From NCBI GenBank assembly GCA_947172415.1, contig OX359193.1:4768501-4832500 (forward strand): DNA of 64,000 nt, given 5' to 3'. The notes under the pieces are model-generated. The model ran no database searches. It was not told the origin of the DNA and was given only the letters and a program-made list of their open reading frames with translations. The DNA is from Chondrosia reniformis (taxonomy: Eukaryota > Porifera > Demospongiae > Chondrillida > Chondrillidae). A program made the translations under genes and the position numbers. Positions 12,485 through 25,000 of this stretch are shown piece after piece (the first letter of the stretch is position 1; each line of letters begins with the position of its first letter).

Positions 12485-15104
12485 CTACGGACACATTACA
12501 AGTAGTTCTGTTTTGCCTGTGCAACTCTTGTTACCCATGAAACCACCACATGCAAATACCACGTTAGAGTTAATAGGTACCACACAAGGTCTATCGCATT
12601 CTGTGCTCATGTTGCCAACTGCTGTCCATCTCTTCTGAGTTGGGCAATACACAAAAATATCTGATCTTCTTTTTCCAGTATCCCATCCTCCAAACACGAT
12701 TGGTAGCTTGCTGTTGGGTAAGAGGGATGATGCACGGAATGGAGGCTCAGCTACCTCCTCCCAAATGACTGCTGATGAAACATTATCTCTGTTCTGTATT
12801 GACTGTTGTACTGCACTCCACGGCAACCGCCAATAACCATTGGTGATTCTCTTTGCAGCATTCCAACCTCCTCCTATATACACATATCCACTGGAAATAG
12901 TGAAATTAAAACAATAGAGAGGCTCAGGTAACTGTAGACACTTTAGACGGTACCACTCCCTTGATTCTATGTTTAGTACTTCAACAATATTAACTGCCAC
13001 ATCTTCAAGTTGTCCACCAGCCGTGATTAAAAGATTTTCTTCAAGTATTACTCTGTGATAGTGTCTAGGTGTTGGTATAGGGGGGTAGATTTCTTCCCAA
13101 CGATCGTTAACATATGTAGACAGTTTTCCTGTAACTTCACCAGTGGCTGCATCCTTTCCTCCAATCAGTGTCAGCTGACCTTGTATAATGTCGGATCTAC
13201 TAGAGAATGTTGGAATATCTGAAATTATGGTCCATTTCTGATCATCGATGTGGTAGAACTGTATCACCATATAGGGGTTACCGTCACCCAGACCTCCTCC
13301 TATAATAAAGACCTTACGATCAACATAGTGTGCACTTGCTATGCTAACAGGTATCGGAATATCTGGTAAGTCTACTTTAAGAAAACGATGGCCACTTAGG
13401 AGGAGATCACTCCTGAAGCACTACAGAGAGAAATGGTATTTATTTAAAGGTTTTCAAAATAATCTGTTAAAAATGGTATGGTAACTGCAGTATAGAATAT
13501 ACGTACATATTCAACTAATACAATTACCAAAAGAATAACTATAGTTCTAGAGGTAAAACACACATACCCATATAGGCTGCAAAGTATACACTAATATTAC
13601 CATGTAAGGTAATTCATGATTAAACTAGTTCTAATCAGGGGTGCACTATACAATTTTGCCTTTGATGCTTACATTACCACTTTCATTATTCTCTTGCTTT
13701 GACACTTCATGGGGAGCGACTTGTACTGCTCCCATGCTAGACATCAGTAACTAGAAAGCGTATATGCAATAGCAGTCATAAAAGATCCTGAAAAATATAT
13801 ATATGTATAGGTACATGTAGCAGTTTGATAGGCAGCAATCTCAGCTTCACCTTATTTGGAAATGAATAGCTTAAGAAACAAGAGATGGAAATATAATAGA
13901 CTTACGACTTAATCACATGATTTACATGCACATCAGATTTATGTGTATGTCCAGTGAAATAAATAATTAGTACTGGGCAACATGTATGGACTTTTTATGC
14001 AAATGGTAATTCTGGCAAGTGTCATGACATATACCAAGTTATATGTATATTATAGTCTAGTGGGATTTGAATAGTTTTGAATCAAAACCATAGACTATGA
14101 AAACTGATAATTAACCAGAATGTGTAGAGAAATGGTATAAGTTATCAATAGTATTGCCTAACTTTAGTTGGTCTAGTGAATTGAAATTAACGGATTTTAC
14201 ATTTTGTTGTATGATTTTTTAAGAAATATTAATGCCTATTTTATCAAATTGTGATTTGGCCATCAAATGTTGGAAATGACCTTACCTCAGCTTTATGAAG
14301 CTCCTGAATCAGATCATGGATTATTCTAATATCAGGTCTGTTCTTGTAGTCATCCTTCAGACACAACTCTATCAACGGCTTAAGAGCATGTCCATTTGGC
14401 AATTTGGACAGGTCATCTCTCCGACGCTCTGTTTCTGGTGTGATTCCAATACCAACTAGATCACATGTAGGTTGGCATTGAGTAGCAATCTGAAGCATCA
14501 GCACTCCAAAGGAGAACACATCCACCTTCACATTGAAGCGAGTCTCGCCACTTTTCAGTGCTTCTGGTGGCATGTACATGACAGTACCAGGAGCAGTAGT
14601 GCTCATGTATACATCTTTATTCTCCAGCAGTTTGGATTGACCGAGGTCGCTCACTTTCACGCTCCCATCTTCACCAATCAAGATGTTTTTATCCGTCACA
14701 TCTCGATGGGCCACCGGAGGATTCCTTTCGTGAAGAAACTTTAGAGCAGACGCAATACTCAAGCATATTTCTAATTGCCTCTCTCGGCTCAAAGCACCGC
14801 GATTTCGTCCAAGATACTCACGGAGATTCTCTTTCATTCTTTCTAGAACCAACATGGGCTCGCCCGTCCTGCTTTCAAAGGCACCGTACGATTTGACGAT
14901 ATTGGGGTGGTCCTCGAGAGTGGCTTGGAGCTGACATTCTCTTATGAAGCCCTCAAGGGGCTTATCGCGAGCTATATCACTGTGGAGAGTTTTCACTGCT
15001 ATCGGACGACCGTCTAATTCTCCTTCTACTACAGTACCATAAGCTCCTCGTCCAAGCTGTATGGAAGAAATCTTCAAGTTAGCAGGGCGTGGACGACAAG
15101 CCAT
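12485..15104 (-). CDS. Protein kinase fused to a kelch propeller
   Basis: Three exons: 15104-14286 (kinase), 13750-13673 (26-residue linker), 13420-12485 (kelch). The ATG at 15104 is followed by MACRPRPANLKISS. The kinase has a Gly-rich loop GRGAYGTVVEG, the VAIK lysine in IAVKTL, HRDVTDKNIL as catalytic loop, SDLGQSK in place of DFG (metal-binding Asp kept) and PPEAL in place of APE, so it is probably active. HRDVxxxN and the loop around GTVMYMPPEAL point to the TKL or tyrosine-kinase-like group; specificity is not determinable. The last exon holds about five kelch blades (LTLIGGKD, LLITAGGQ, VYIGGGW, PIVFGGWD, VVFACGGF). The first exon ends at a GTAAGG donor after ELHKAE; without splicing the frame stops within 14 codons. 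Kinase-kelch fusions are known from sponge genomes; here the link rests on phase-compatible exons. Confidence 0.85.
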
Positions 15105-16118
15105 TTTCGAGTGGGTGTGAAAGACTAATCACGAGATATGCTACGCGTGAGACATGCGGACATCCAGCCAAAAAGTAGGGTTGGCCGATAAAAAAACAAA
15201 TGACCAACGTTTCTATTTTAGTATATATTTGACTATTTGCAGTCGTTTATATACGCTGTTTTAATACCAATAGAAAGTGGTTAATTTCTTAATTCTTTAT
15301 CTTTTTCAAATGAACTAACGCTAACATGCCAGCAGGTACAGGTTCTAAAGCTACCCTACTAGTTTGAAAGCCCTCTATATACGAAGCAAGTTGATTTATC
15401 TGGAAACCAAAGTTGTAATCTTACCGGTCGCAAATTAATGTTAGAAGTATTTTGGTTTTCGCCACTTCTCTCTGACTGCGACGCTATTTCGCGATTTGTC
15501 ACCAAGAAAACTTTCAATACTATATATTCAGAAGCAATTTAAAATTCACGTTCAAAGTTGGGATGGAATAACATATCTGGAAAAAGTATCGGTGATCATG
15601 ATCATAAGGGATATACATCTACAGAAGTACACCTTATAAGTAGGCAGCGAATGCGTTTTTACCTCTTTTAAACTTGTAATGAATTGAGGGAAGCTGTTTT
15701 CAAGAGCGCATAAAGGCTCTAAGTTTGTAAAACGGTTTCAGGCCTACTTCCGGTTTTCCTCATTTTCTTCTTCTTCCTTTTATTTCACGCTAGTGCATAA
15801 ACGCGCTTGTAGATAAATATATTTTAGGAGCATATCGTCTAAAAGTTTTAGCAACTAGGGAATAGGCACCTTTCTGTCTTCAAACGATTTGTGCAAAGAC
15901 GATTTTCTGTGGCGCGTAAGAAAGTTGGAACCTTTTTGTCGCCATTTTCTAATTAGGAATTCTAGGTCATATCCTCTTTATCTTCGACTACGACGTTATT
16001 TCGAGTTATTGCCAAAAAAATTACAACTAGTTTTAATAAGTATAAAAAGAAGGAATACAAGTAAATAAAAACATTTAAAAAATGAAATGAGAAGTAGGGA
16101 TGGCAGTCCCTGCAACAG
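15105..16118. other. Upstream spacer of the kinase-kelch gene
   Basis: Presumed promoter and 5' flank of the kinase-kelch gene. No exon was recognised; open frames here are short and low-complexity. No clear TATA box or other element could be assigned by eye. Confidence 0.4.
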
Positions 16119-16385
16119 TACCTATCACATCTAGAAAAAGCAATGAAACAAGACAATGATCATATAATAAAGCTAACAATACACAAATGGAATATATACT
16201 GCCTCAAATTTCAGTGACTTAACAATACACATCACTTCCATGCCATCATGGTGCGCCCAAACATGGAAGTGATGTGTATTGTTAAATCACTGAAATTTGA
16301 GGCAGTATATATTCCATTTGTGTATTGTTAGCCTTATTATATGATCATTGTCTTGTTTCATTGCTTTTTCTAGATGTGATAGGTA
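16119..16385. repeat. Near-perfect 124-bp inverted repeat with 19-bp loop
   Basis: Arms 16119-16242 and 16262-16385 are reverse complements with only about two mismatches seen (for example GACTTAACAA against TTGTTAAATC). The arms contain CACTTCCATG / CATGGAAGTG next to the loop. No transposase is encoded. It may be a fold-back element or the product of a recent palindromic duplication. Confidence 0.92.
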
Positions 16386-16866
16386 TATATATATATACTT
16401 GTAAACCCACCATGGGTTGGGCTATTTCTGACTAATCTTTTTTTCAGAATAGCATGTCACATTAATAAAAAAAATTATTATTATTATTATATATTTCTCC
16501 TTACACATCGCCACAATGTTTGCCCTTATACTTGCGCCCATACAGGCCTAACACAGAAGTGATGTGCACGTGCATGTATGGATGAGTAACTTAAATTTCA
16601 TTATGCCACTTCTGCATGGTTAGTGTATCTCTCATGACCCCACTGTCTCAAGTGTTTTGAATGTAAAGAATATAAGCTCATCTGGTTGGTATGAATGTAA
16701 TTAGAAGCTTGTATCCCTTCTGTCTGGTAAGTCATTTGGGTACAATCAAGAGGCGGTCAAACTCCTTGAGGAAACAAATTACAAGGGTCCTGCAGGTACA
16801 TAACATAACAAGTATTTCGAGTTTAAAAACTCGTGCATGGGGCTGCCGCATAAAAATCTATGCATT

Positions 16867-17172
16867 TGATCAGAAATAATCACAGGAACGTATTACGCCA
16901 TACCAGCCAAGTGACCGAAGTCTGATCTTGGCTGGGGGACCGAAGTCCTATTAAGTTGGCAACCAGTGATCGCCTCCCAGTCATCCACTGATGAGCCCAA
17001 ATGAGGGCGAAACAGCTGTCTGTGGTTCTTTGATGAATTTTTTTCCATCTTTGGATGACTGGGAGGCGATCACTGGTTGCCAACTTAATAGGACTTCGGT
17101 CCCCCAGCCAAGATCAGACTTCGGTCACTTGGCTGGTATGGCGTAATACGTTCCTGTGATTATTTCTGATCA
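16867..17172. repeat. 121-bp inverted repeat with 64-bp loop carrying a hammerhead core
   Basis: Left arm 16867-16987 starts TGATCAGAAATAATCACAGG and right arm 17052-17172 ends with its reverse complement. The arms look essentially identical by eye. The loop starts exactly at the CTGATGA of the hammerhead core. It is a fold-back element about 300 bp from the end of the elongase gene. Confidence 0.93.
16988..17020 (+). ncRNA. Hammerhead-ribozyme-like core
   Basis: CTGATGA (16988-16994) is followed by a four-base stem GCCC/GGGC around AAATGA, then GAAAC (17008-17012) and AGCTGTC ending at a GTC triplet, the usual cleavage-site type. All core bases CUGAUGA and GAAA are present. The short palindromic CAGCTG would be a minimal stem III, as in the small type I hammerheads of animal retroelements. 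Stem I pairing (ATCCA with TGTGG) is imperfect. Activity is not shown. Confidence 0.7.
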
Positions 17173-17449
17173 TTTTAGCCTTTGCACAGGCTTAGTGCAA
17201 TTAACTCCCTTTGTCATCTATGCATTTATTCAATATAGCAAGATCATTTGGTACAGTAATTACAAATACATAATTTTACAATATATTGTACATAAAATAT
17301 AGCTCATAACATCTTTTTGCTGTAAAATCATGCTACTCTTCTTATAGTTAATTGCATAGTTGCTATATGTAGCCTATAAACATTTGATTAATTAAGTAGT
17401 TCATCTGTTATGCAAATTAGTCTCTTCTTTAGCTTTCTCGTAGTCTTCT

Positions 17450-18178
17450 TTAATTACTTCTTGAATCTTTGGATAAGTAGGCTTTATAGTAAAAGTTTAT
17501 AAAGAATAATAAGATTGCTACGGGATAAATAATGGAATAAATGCAATACCCATACTTCACGTAGCCACAAACTCCCACATAAATAACAAACAAAAACTGG
17601 ACAATCTGCAGCTGTGTCACTCCTTTCTTCCACCATGCTGAGCTGAGGCTGTAGAAGGTTGCAAGGTTGTAATAGCCGTACATGACTATGTGCACAAAGG
17701 AATTAATGGTGAAACCGACAGATATTGGAGTCCAACGCGTCCTGCTGTAAGCAAAATCTGCAAGGAGCAGCATACTCGAGTGATGAAAAACATGAAGCGC
17801 CGTTAGCTGCCGTTTCTTGTGTCGAAAGATAATAAATACGGTATCCAAGAGTTCAATCACCTTGCTTATCCAATATGCATATAAGACGTGGATAACATCC
17901 GAGTTTCCTTCGGAAACAGGGAGCAAAGACGGTGTTGTCGTCAATGCGTACACTCCAGCAACGAACGTATACACACTCGCCACAAAGCAAGTCAAATTGT
18001 GCAATATTAATGGAACCTTCAAATCCACGGGTGCAGTCACCTTCCAAATAGGACGAGCAGATGAAGTGAAAATGAGATAACCAACAAACAGTGGAAAACT
18101 AGGTAAACTGCAAAGTTTAGTAGTCACAGCAGTTAGTCGGAGTCCTACTGTCTCTTCAAGACCTGCAGCTCCAGTCAT
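17450..18178 (-). CDS. ELO-family very-long-chain fatty acid elongase (ELOVL)
   Basis: A 242-residue single-exon gene. ELO enzymes catalyse the condensation step of fatty-acid elongation in the ER membrane, joining malonyl-CoA to an acyl-CoA. Family motifs appear in order: KVIELLDTVFIIFRHK (the KxxExxDT box), LHVFHHSSM (the catalytic HxxHH box) and NSFVHIVMYGYY. Several hydrophobic segments fit a multi-pass membrane protein. It is slightly shorter than typical ELOVL proteins (about 260-300 residues). The ATG at 18178 was chosen as the only Met before the first membrane segment. Substrate class (saturated or polyunsaturated) cannot be assigned safely. The C-terminus (KDSRSN) has no obvious dilysine ER signal. 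Confidence 0.92.
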   Translation of the reverse strand: MTGAAGLEETVGLRLTAVTTKLCSLPSFPLFVGYLIFTSSARPIWKVTAPVDLKVPLILHNLTCFVASVYTFVAGVYALTTTPSLLPVSEGNSDVIHVLYAYWISKVIELLDTVFIIFRHKKRQLTALHVFHHSSMLLLADFAYSRTRWTPISVGFTINSFVHIVMYGYYNLATFYSLSSAWWKKGVTQLQIVQFLFVIYVGVCGYVKYGYCIYSIIYPVAILLFFINFYYKAYLSKDSRSN

Positions 18179-19015
18179 TATGTGTTTTTCAAGTGGAACA
18201 GTTCGTCACGCTCTTTGCTTGAAACTTCACAGTGTCAGTACTTAAACCACTTAACTCACAAATTTACTCCTGCACACAATAGTCACAGTAAAATGCTTGT
18301 AATCAATAAACTCCAATTAAATTGACATAACGTGCAATCTCCAAATTCAGTGTTTACAAATAACTCTAATAGACGACTGAATGACGTACAATATACGTTT
18401 TGATAGAATAATAAATTTCTTGAGCTGCAGATGGCACTAACTTACACAATATTGTCATAACTCTAACAACCAAGTGATTTGTTTGAAATAACGATACAAA
18501 TATATAGTTCAACTACATGATTAAGAAGGCTTAGCTTAAGAATTTAAAAATATGTTACATATAAGAGATTGTCAGGACTATTTCTAATTATTGTTTCATT
18601 TCTTTCTGTAATCCAATAGTTTGTTAAAAGACTGTAAAGTTGCTCTCCTTTATAATACTATGCGTAATAGGATGAGAATTATTGATAAATGGAAATTAAA
18701 AGAAGCCATACATGTATTACTATTGATATCAATGATTAACCCTCTCCACTCCTTCACTTGTACATTAATGGGAGGGAGAGCAGGCAAAGGTATTGGTCAT
18801 CAATGGTACAGTCATTAAACTGATAAGCATTATTCATTACCATATATAAGGCACTGTCGTTAAATAACAAATCTTTACTTGCTACTGATTTTTTAACAGT
18901 TAAAATTGTATACATCTTTCATACAAAGGGTTAGCCAGTAGAGGGTACCGCACGTACCCTGCATACTCCCCACATAAATTAATCTTCGACTATCACACTT
19001 AACATAAACTAACCG
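18179..19015. other. Spacer upstream of the elongase and downstream of the kelch-Death gene
   Basis: Should hold the elongase promoter and the 3' UTR of the kelch-coil-Death gene, both on the minus strand. No exon, repeat or clear regulatory motif was recognised. Confidence 0.45.
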
Positions 19016-22000
19016 TCACTTTTTCTCCAATCCCTTCACTTCTTCTGCAAGTTTCAGTGCCTCAGGCTTACAGTCTCGATCCACAAGTGCATTGTACAAG
19101 GTTTTCAAGGTCCTTGGCCGGCTACCAGTATCTTTATCTTGTCTCAGCCAAGATCTCAGCATATCTTTACAAAAGTCTTTACTGTTCAACTTTGGGTCCT
19201 TCAGTGAGGTAATCTTGGCATCTCTAAACTGAAGGCATATTGCAATTTCCTCCCATTTCTGAGAAACTTTATCAATGACATTTCTCAGCAGCACATCCAT
19301 GTGATTGGTTGTGAGTTCAGTACTGTGGAAAGCAATAAAATACTTAACTCTTAGATACGTATATACATCATGCACCTTTAGGAGTGTCTACGGACACATT
19401 TCATATAATCTGTTGTAGAATTTCTGAGTGAATATTATATGGACAAAATAACACAGAATTCTAGTCTACAAGACATACTCTATGAATATCATTAAAGAGT
19501 AATGAATAAAATAAGAGAATTAATCTTCCTGTGTACATAGTCAACTGGCCCAGTTAACTGGTGTACATACATTAGTCAGAGATCAGGGACTGCTTCAAAT
19601 GAGCAAACAATTAGAGTAAAATTAAAGTAGGAAGTAGAAGGTCGAGTTGAGTTGTCCCAAATTATTATACTCTACCCTTTATGGTGAAGGAATTAGCAAG
19701 AGTCAAAGTTCTCTAAAATTGACTGTATTGCACTAACTAACCATAAGTGAGTTTAGTACTAAACTTGACTACGGGTTCTTTTAAACTAATAAACCTTCAC
19801 TAAAAAAATAACAATTATAATTCCAGACTTCATTCAAATTTGAGTCAGTTTAGTTTCAGAATCTCTATATTTTCAGAAACAAGTAATAACAACTTTGCCC
19901 AACTAAAGTCAAATTACTAGCTCCTTCCACGCCTGTAGACTATTGTCAGTGGTGAGGTTTACTCTATATCTGATGAGTAGAAATAGATACAAGTAAACTA
20001 TAAATTAATAGACTATTATATCAGGACCAACTTAAGGATTTATATACAATTGCTTCTATAGATACTCACCTCATTAATTCTCCTTTGCTTTGCTTCTCTA
20101 AATAGTGGAAATGAATCAATTAGCTCAATTAACAAGTCTAGTACATTTCTTTGCAAAATAATGACTGCAAAAGCTAACCTTCCAACATGTCTAATGATTT
20201 CTTCATTTCTTGTAGAACAGAGCCAAATCCTTCAACTTTTCTCAACATATTACTCCTCAACTCTTCAGCTTGCTTTTCAGTTTTATCCCTCTCTTCTTTC
20301 AAAGTATTTAGGGAAGCTTCAAGAGAGCTCTACACAAGAAGAAATGAAAAAAATGGAATTGAAAAATAAATCTATGACGTCTCTACATTCATAGATAACT
20401 TGAGAAAATCGTTGAAAATCGATAATAGATGAGTTGTCCCAAATTATTAAACTCTACCCTTTATGGTAGTTGAGAAAAACATGCTTAAAAGGAAGTAGCC
20501 ATAATCACTCCCGAGTTTAGTAATAGTGAAATGAAATACCTTCTCTTCTCTTAGGTTGATGTTCTCCTCTTGTAACTCTGCAACTCTTTCTTTATTTTGC
20601 TGTTGGTGCTGTAGTCTAGTCTATATTGCAGTACGTAGATGTCTTGTCAATCATGATCAGTTACTACTTGTAAATGTGTATGAAATATACATGCACATAT
20701 ATATGCATGTTCAAAGTGCCATCTATGATTAACACATTCACATGTTACATTCAGTATTCATTCAGCTCATTAATACACCTATCACTATATACGTACATGA
20801 AAATTGGATATCAACATGTCAAAACAATAGATTACCTTCAATTCTGAATTGCCTTCTTCCAGAAGAGAATTGGTTTTCTTTAAGTCATTGATACGTTCTT
20901 CCAGGTGCCCTTTGGAAACTTCTAATTTGTCTACATTTGTTTGAGTATCTTTCAATTCCCTGGTTACTTCAGCTATATTTCTTTGAGCATCTCTCAGTTC
21001 TCTGGTCAGTTCAGCCAACTTCTCCTACATCAATATAAGAGGGTTGATCAAAAACCATATTCATCACATGTCAATAGTGACACTCACGGTAGACTGGCTG
21101 TTGGACTCCTTCAAATCACTATTACGTTCTTTAAGGTGTAGATTGTCTTTCTGAGTGTCTCTCAGTTCTCTGGTCAGTTCAGATATCCTCTCCTAAGGAG
21201 ATTGGACAAGTACATTAATAACATATGTATTGATCACATGTCAACAGTGATACTTACATTAGTCTGGCTATTGGAATCCCTTAAATCTGAATTTGTTTTC
21301 CTCAATTCTGAAATGGATTCCTTTAATTCCATGTTGGACTCCTTCAAATCTGTATTACGTTCTTTCAGGTGTAGATTGTCTTTCTGAGTGTCTCTCAGTT
21401 CTCTGGTCACTTCAGCTACCCTTTCCTACATGTACAGTATTAAGAGCGTGTAAGTCAAAGAACACATTTATAAATCCTCTCCAGCGTCTTCATACCTCAA
21501 GACGTTCAATGTTTTTCTGTTGTGTCTCTGTTCCTTTGCTGCTTGAATCAGCTACTTCAGTCTGTATATACACACAACAGGGCATATATTAATGGAAGTG
21601 AGATGTAGCATTTGTAGAAAGTTTTAAACAAATTTCAAACACTTGTGGAAGGAATTAATCAGTGATATGTATGTACATAGAAAGTACATTAAAAAGGTCA
21701 ACACCAGATATTTCGATTCTGATGATACATATGATAATTGTATTCCCAACGGACTAGCAGTGGTAACATAGAAATATATTTATATAGGTATGTACATGAG
21801 ATGTGTTAACTTGCTGTGATCCAAAGTCAAGAAGTGAAACACATTAAATTTGTAAATAATCTGTAATATATATTATCAGTGCACTATCGGCTCTCTAGTC
21901 CACAATGTACCTTCACCAGTCAGGATGAGACTTCAATTGATCTTTCTATTTAACAATGTGTCTGTATGTCCCATATGTACTGTATCTTTTGGATGATTCA

Positions 22001-25000
22001 TCTTTTGGCATCTAAAGACACAGTTTGGTAAACCTTTTGTCAACAAAATATTTACCAAACTGCGTCTTTAGACGTCCAAAAAGTCAAAAGTCGAACCATC
22101 AAAAGATAAGTTGGAAGCAGTTACGGAAGTTATTCTTACTCTATTAGGTGTAAACTGGTGGATAACTAGTGATGTTGTGTGCAGGCAGTGCTAATACATC
22201 CAGCCAGTTTAAATCAGCAGAGGTGTGGGAGGTGTTACAGTAGGATACAGTACCTTCAACTGAGTGTTTCTCTCCATCAGTTCTTGGACCTTTAGTTCAT
22301 ACTCTCTTTTAGATTGCTTCAATCTCTCTACTTGATCAATCAATGTCTGCTTCTCTCCCTCCTCCAAGCTAGTCTCTCTAGATCTCTCCTTCAGGCTAGT
22401 GTCTCTCTCCTTCAAGCTAGTGTCTCCCTCCTTCAAGCTAGCGTCTCCCTCTTTCAAGCTAGTGTCTCCCTCCTTCAAGCCAGTGTCTCCCTCCTTCAAG
22501 CTAGCGTCTCCCTCCTTCAAGCTAGTGTCTCCCTCCTTCAAGTTTGTGTCTCCCTCCTTCAAGCTAGCGTCTCCCTCCTTCAAACTAGTGTCTCCCTCTT
22601 TCAAGCTAGTGTCTCCCTCCTTCAAGCTAGTGTCTCCCTCCTTCAAACTAGTGTCTCCATCCTCCAAGCTAGTGTCTCCCTCCTTCAAGCTAGCGTCTCC
22701 CTCCTTCAAGCTAGTGTCTCCTCCCTTCAAGCTAGCGTCTCCTTCCTTCAAGCTAGCGTCTCCTTCTTCCAAGCTAGCATCTCCCTCCTTCAAGCTAGTG
22801 TCTCCTTCCTTCAAGCTAGTGTCACCTTCCTTCAAGCTAGTGTCTCCTTCCTTCAAGCTAGCGTCTCCTTCTTCCAAGCTAATGTCTCCTTCCACCAAGC
22901 TAGCATCTCCCTCCTTCAAGCTAGTGTCTCCTTCCTTCAAGTTAGCGTCTCCTTCTTCCAAGCTAGTGTCCCCTTTCTTCAAGCTAGTGTCTTCCTCCTT
23001 CAAGCTAGTGTCTCCTTCCTTCAAGCTAGCGTCTCCTTCTTCCAAGCTAATATCTCCTTCCACCAAGCTAGCATCTCCCTCCTTCAAGCTAGCGTCTCCT
23101 TCCTTCAAGCTAGCGTCTCCTTCTTCCAAGCTAGTGTCCCCTTTCTTCAAGCTAGTGTCTTCCACCTTCAAGCTAGTGTCTCCCTCCTAAGAATAGATGT
23201 TAATACTCTTATACACCTATGCACACTACTGTATTTTATGAAAATAACTATTCAAACTATTTAAAATATGGTTCAATTATACTGTACAAAACAATCACAT
23301 CTCAAGTCATTGTAGGAGTCAGTAAGTCAATATTCGTATATGCAGTACCTAGCTGTATACATAGTACCTAGCTGTATATGTAGTACCTAGCTGTATACGT
23401 AGTTCCTAGCTGTATACGCAGTACCTAGTTGTATATGTAGTACCTAGCTTTATACGTAGTACCTAGCTGTATACGTAGTACCTAGCTGTATACGTAGTAC
23501 CTAGCTGTATACGTAGTACCTAGCTGTATACGTAGTACCTAGCTTTATATATACGCAGTACCTAGCTGTATACGTAGTACCTAGCTGTATACATAGTACC
23601 TAGCTGTCCTATTTTTGGCAGTAAAGTAAAATGCACTGATTTTAAACTTACAATTTTATTCCTATAGTTACCTATACCGTGCCCCTTAACCAGACGTAGG
23701 CGCCCCTATATTGTTTTTAGAATTTATGTTAAGGTATATCTGTCACCAAAATGGTGGACTCTCGGCTGGCTTTCCTTTTCTAGCTTAAAATTAGCTTTCT
23801 CTTCCTTTGCATCGAACGTTGAACGAATGAAAAGATTTAGAAACCACCTATACTAATACTTTGTAATGTAAAGCTTGCGCATCATCAAACAACATCTTTT
23901 AGTAAGTCTAAGACGTTGACGACTATTTTTCACTGGTAAAATAGCCGACTTTAGACTGCCAAATAAACTTTGCAGCAATTTACTGTTAAGGAAGTAGTTT
24001 AATAATTGTGTCTACAACCAACACTACTGCATAGTTATAACTACTCACATGACAGGATGTTAAATTACATGTGTAGTGCGATAAGAAACCGTTTTAAAAC
24101 TTGGCACTTCTATAAACGTACACACTACTTTCTCCTTCAAATGCAAAGAGCAATAAGACTTAACAGTCTTCGTTAATGGAATCAAGTTAACACTTAAACT
24201 CGTGAGAGCGCTCATAGAACACACTCATACGAGAACTTAAAGCAATACATGTCTTGTTAGCATTGACACATGCTTCATGTACACTGAACACACCAGAAAA
24301 ATCTTAAGATACCAATTTCCTACATGCTATAAGCCTATTCTGTAAAAGAGCGTATTAGCATAAGTTAGTCTAACAAAGGAAATAAAAACTTCTAATGTTT
24401 CTATTTGAAGGAGAAAGTGCACGCTAAGCGCACAATGAATGTTAACAAGACTTAATGTTTTGTAATTAAATAAGTTACTAACCTCAACTGCAATATCGCA
24501 CTGTACAGCTCTTGTCTCATAGTCTCCTCCTCCAAAGGTGAGAAACGTAGTTCCGTTGAGGGAAACCGTACAGGTATTGTAATAAGACGTTTCTTCACTA
24601 ATTCGTGTCCACTTCTTCTTCTCGAAAATGAAGATTCCTTTTGGACCTACTATGACTGGTAGGGTGCTGTATTGTAAAAGTGAACTGTCCAGTGGTGCGT
24701 TCTCGAGCTTTTCCCAGTGATGTACATCATTTGTGGTAAGTGAAGCCATAAAATTCTTCTTATTCATTCTCCAAAAACATCCATAGAGCCAGTAGTAGAT
24801 GTAAATGTATTCACCACACAATGCCATGTGGTGTCGTAATAATGGTTTAGGAAGTTTAAGATTCGACCGGATCCACTTTCTATTCTTAATATCCAGGAAT
24901 TCAATTGCGTCTACTGGTATGCCGTCTCTTCCTTCTCCTCCAGACACAATTACTAAGTCTTCAATTGCAAGAACATCTGGACTGGATTGGGCGGTGTACA

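Noticed and set aside
22314..23264. Long plus-strand open frames through the heptad array (LLQASVS and SFKLVSP type repeats, also 31897-32715)
   Set aside because: The 21-bp unit is a multiple of three without stops, so several frames are open. Only the minus-strand frame joins in phase to conserved coiled-coil exons and is flanked by splice sites.
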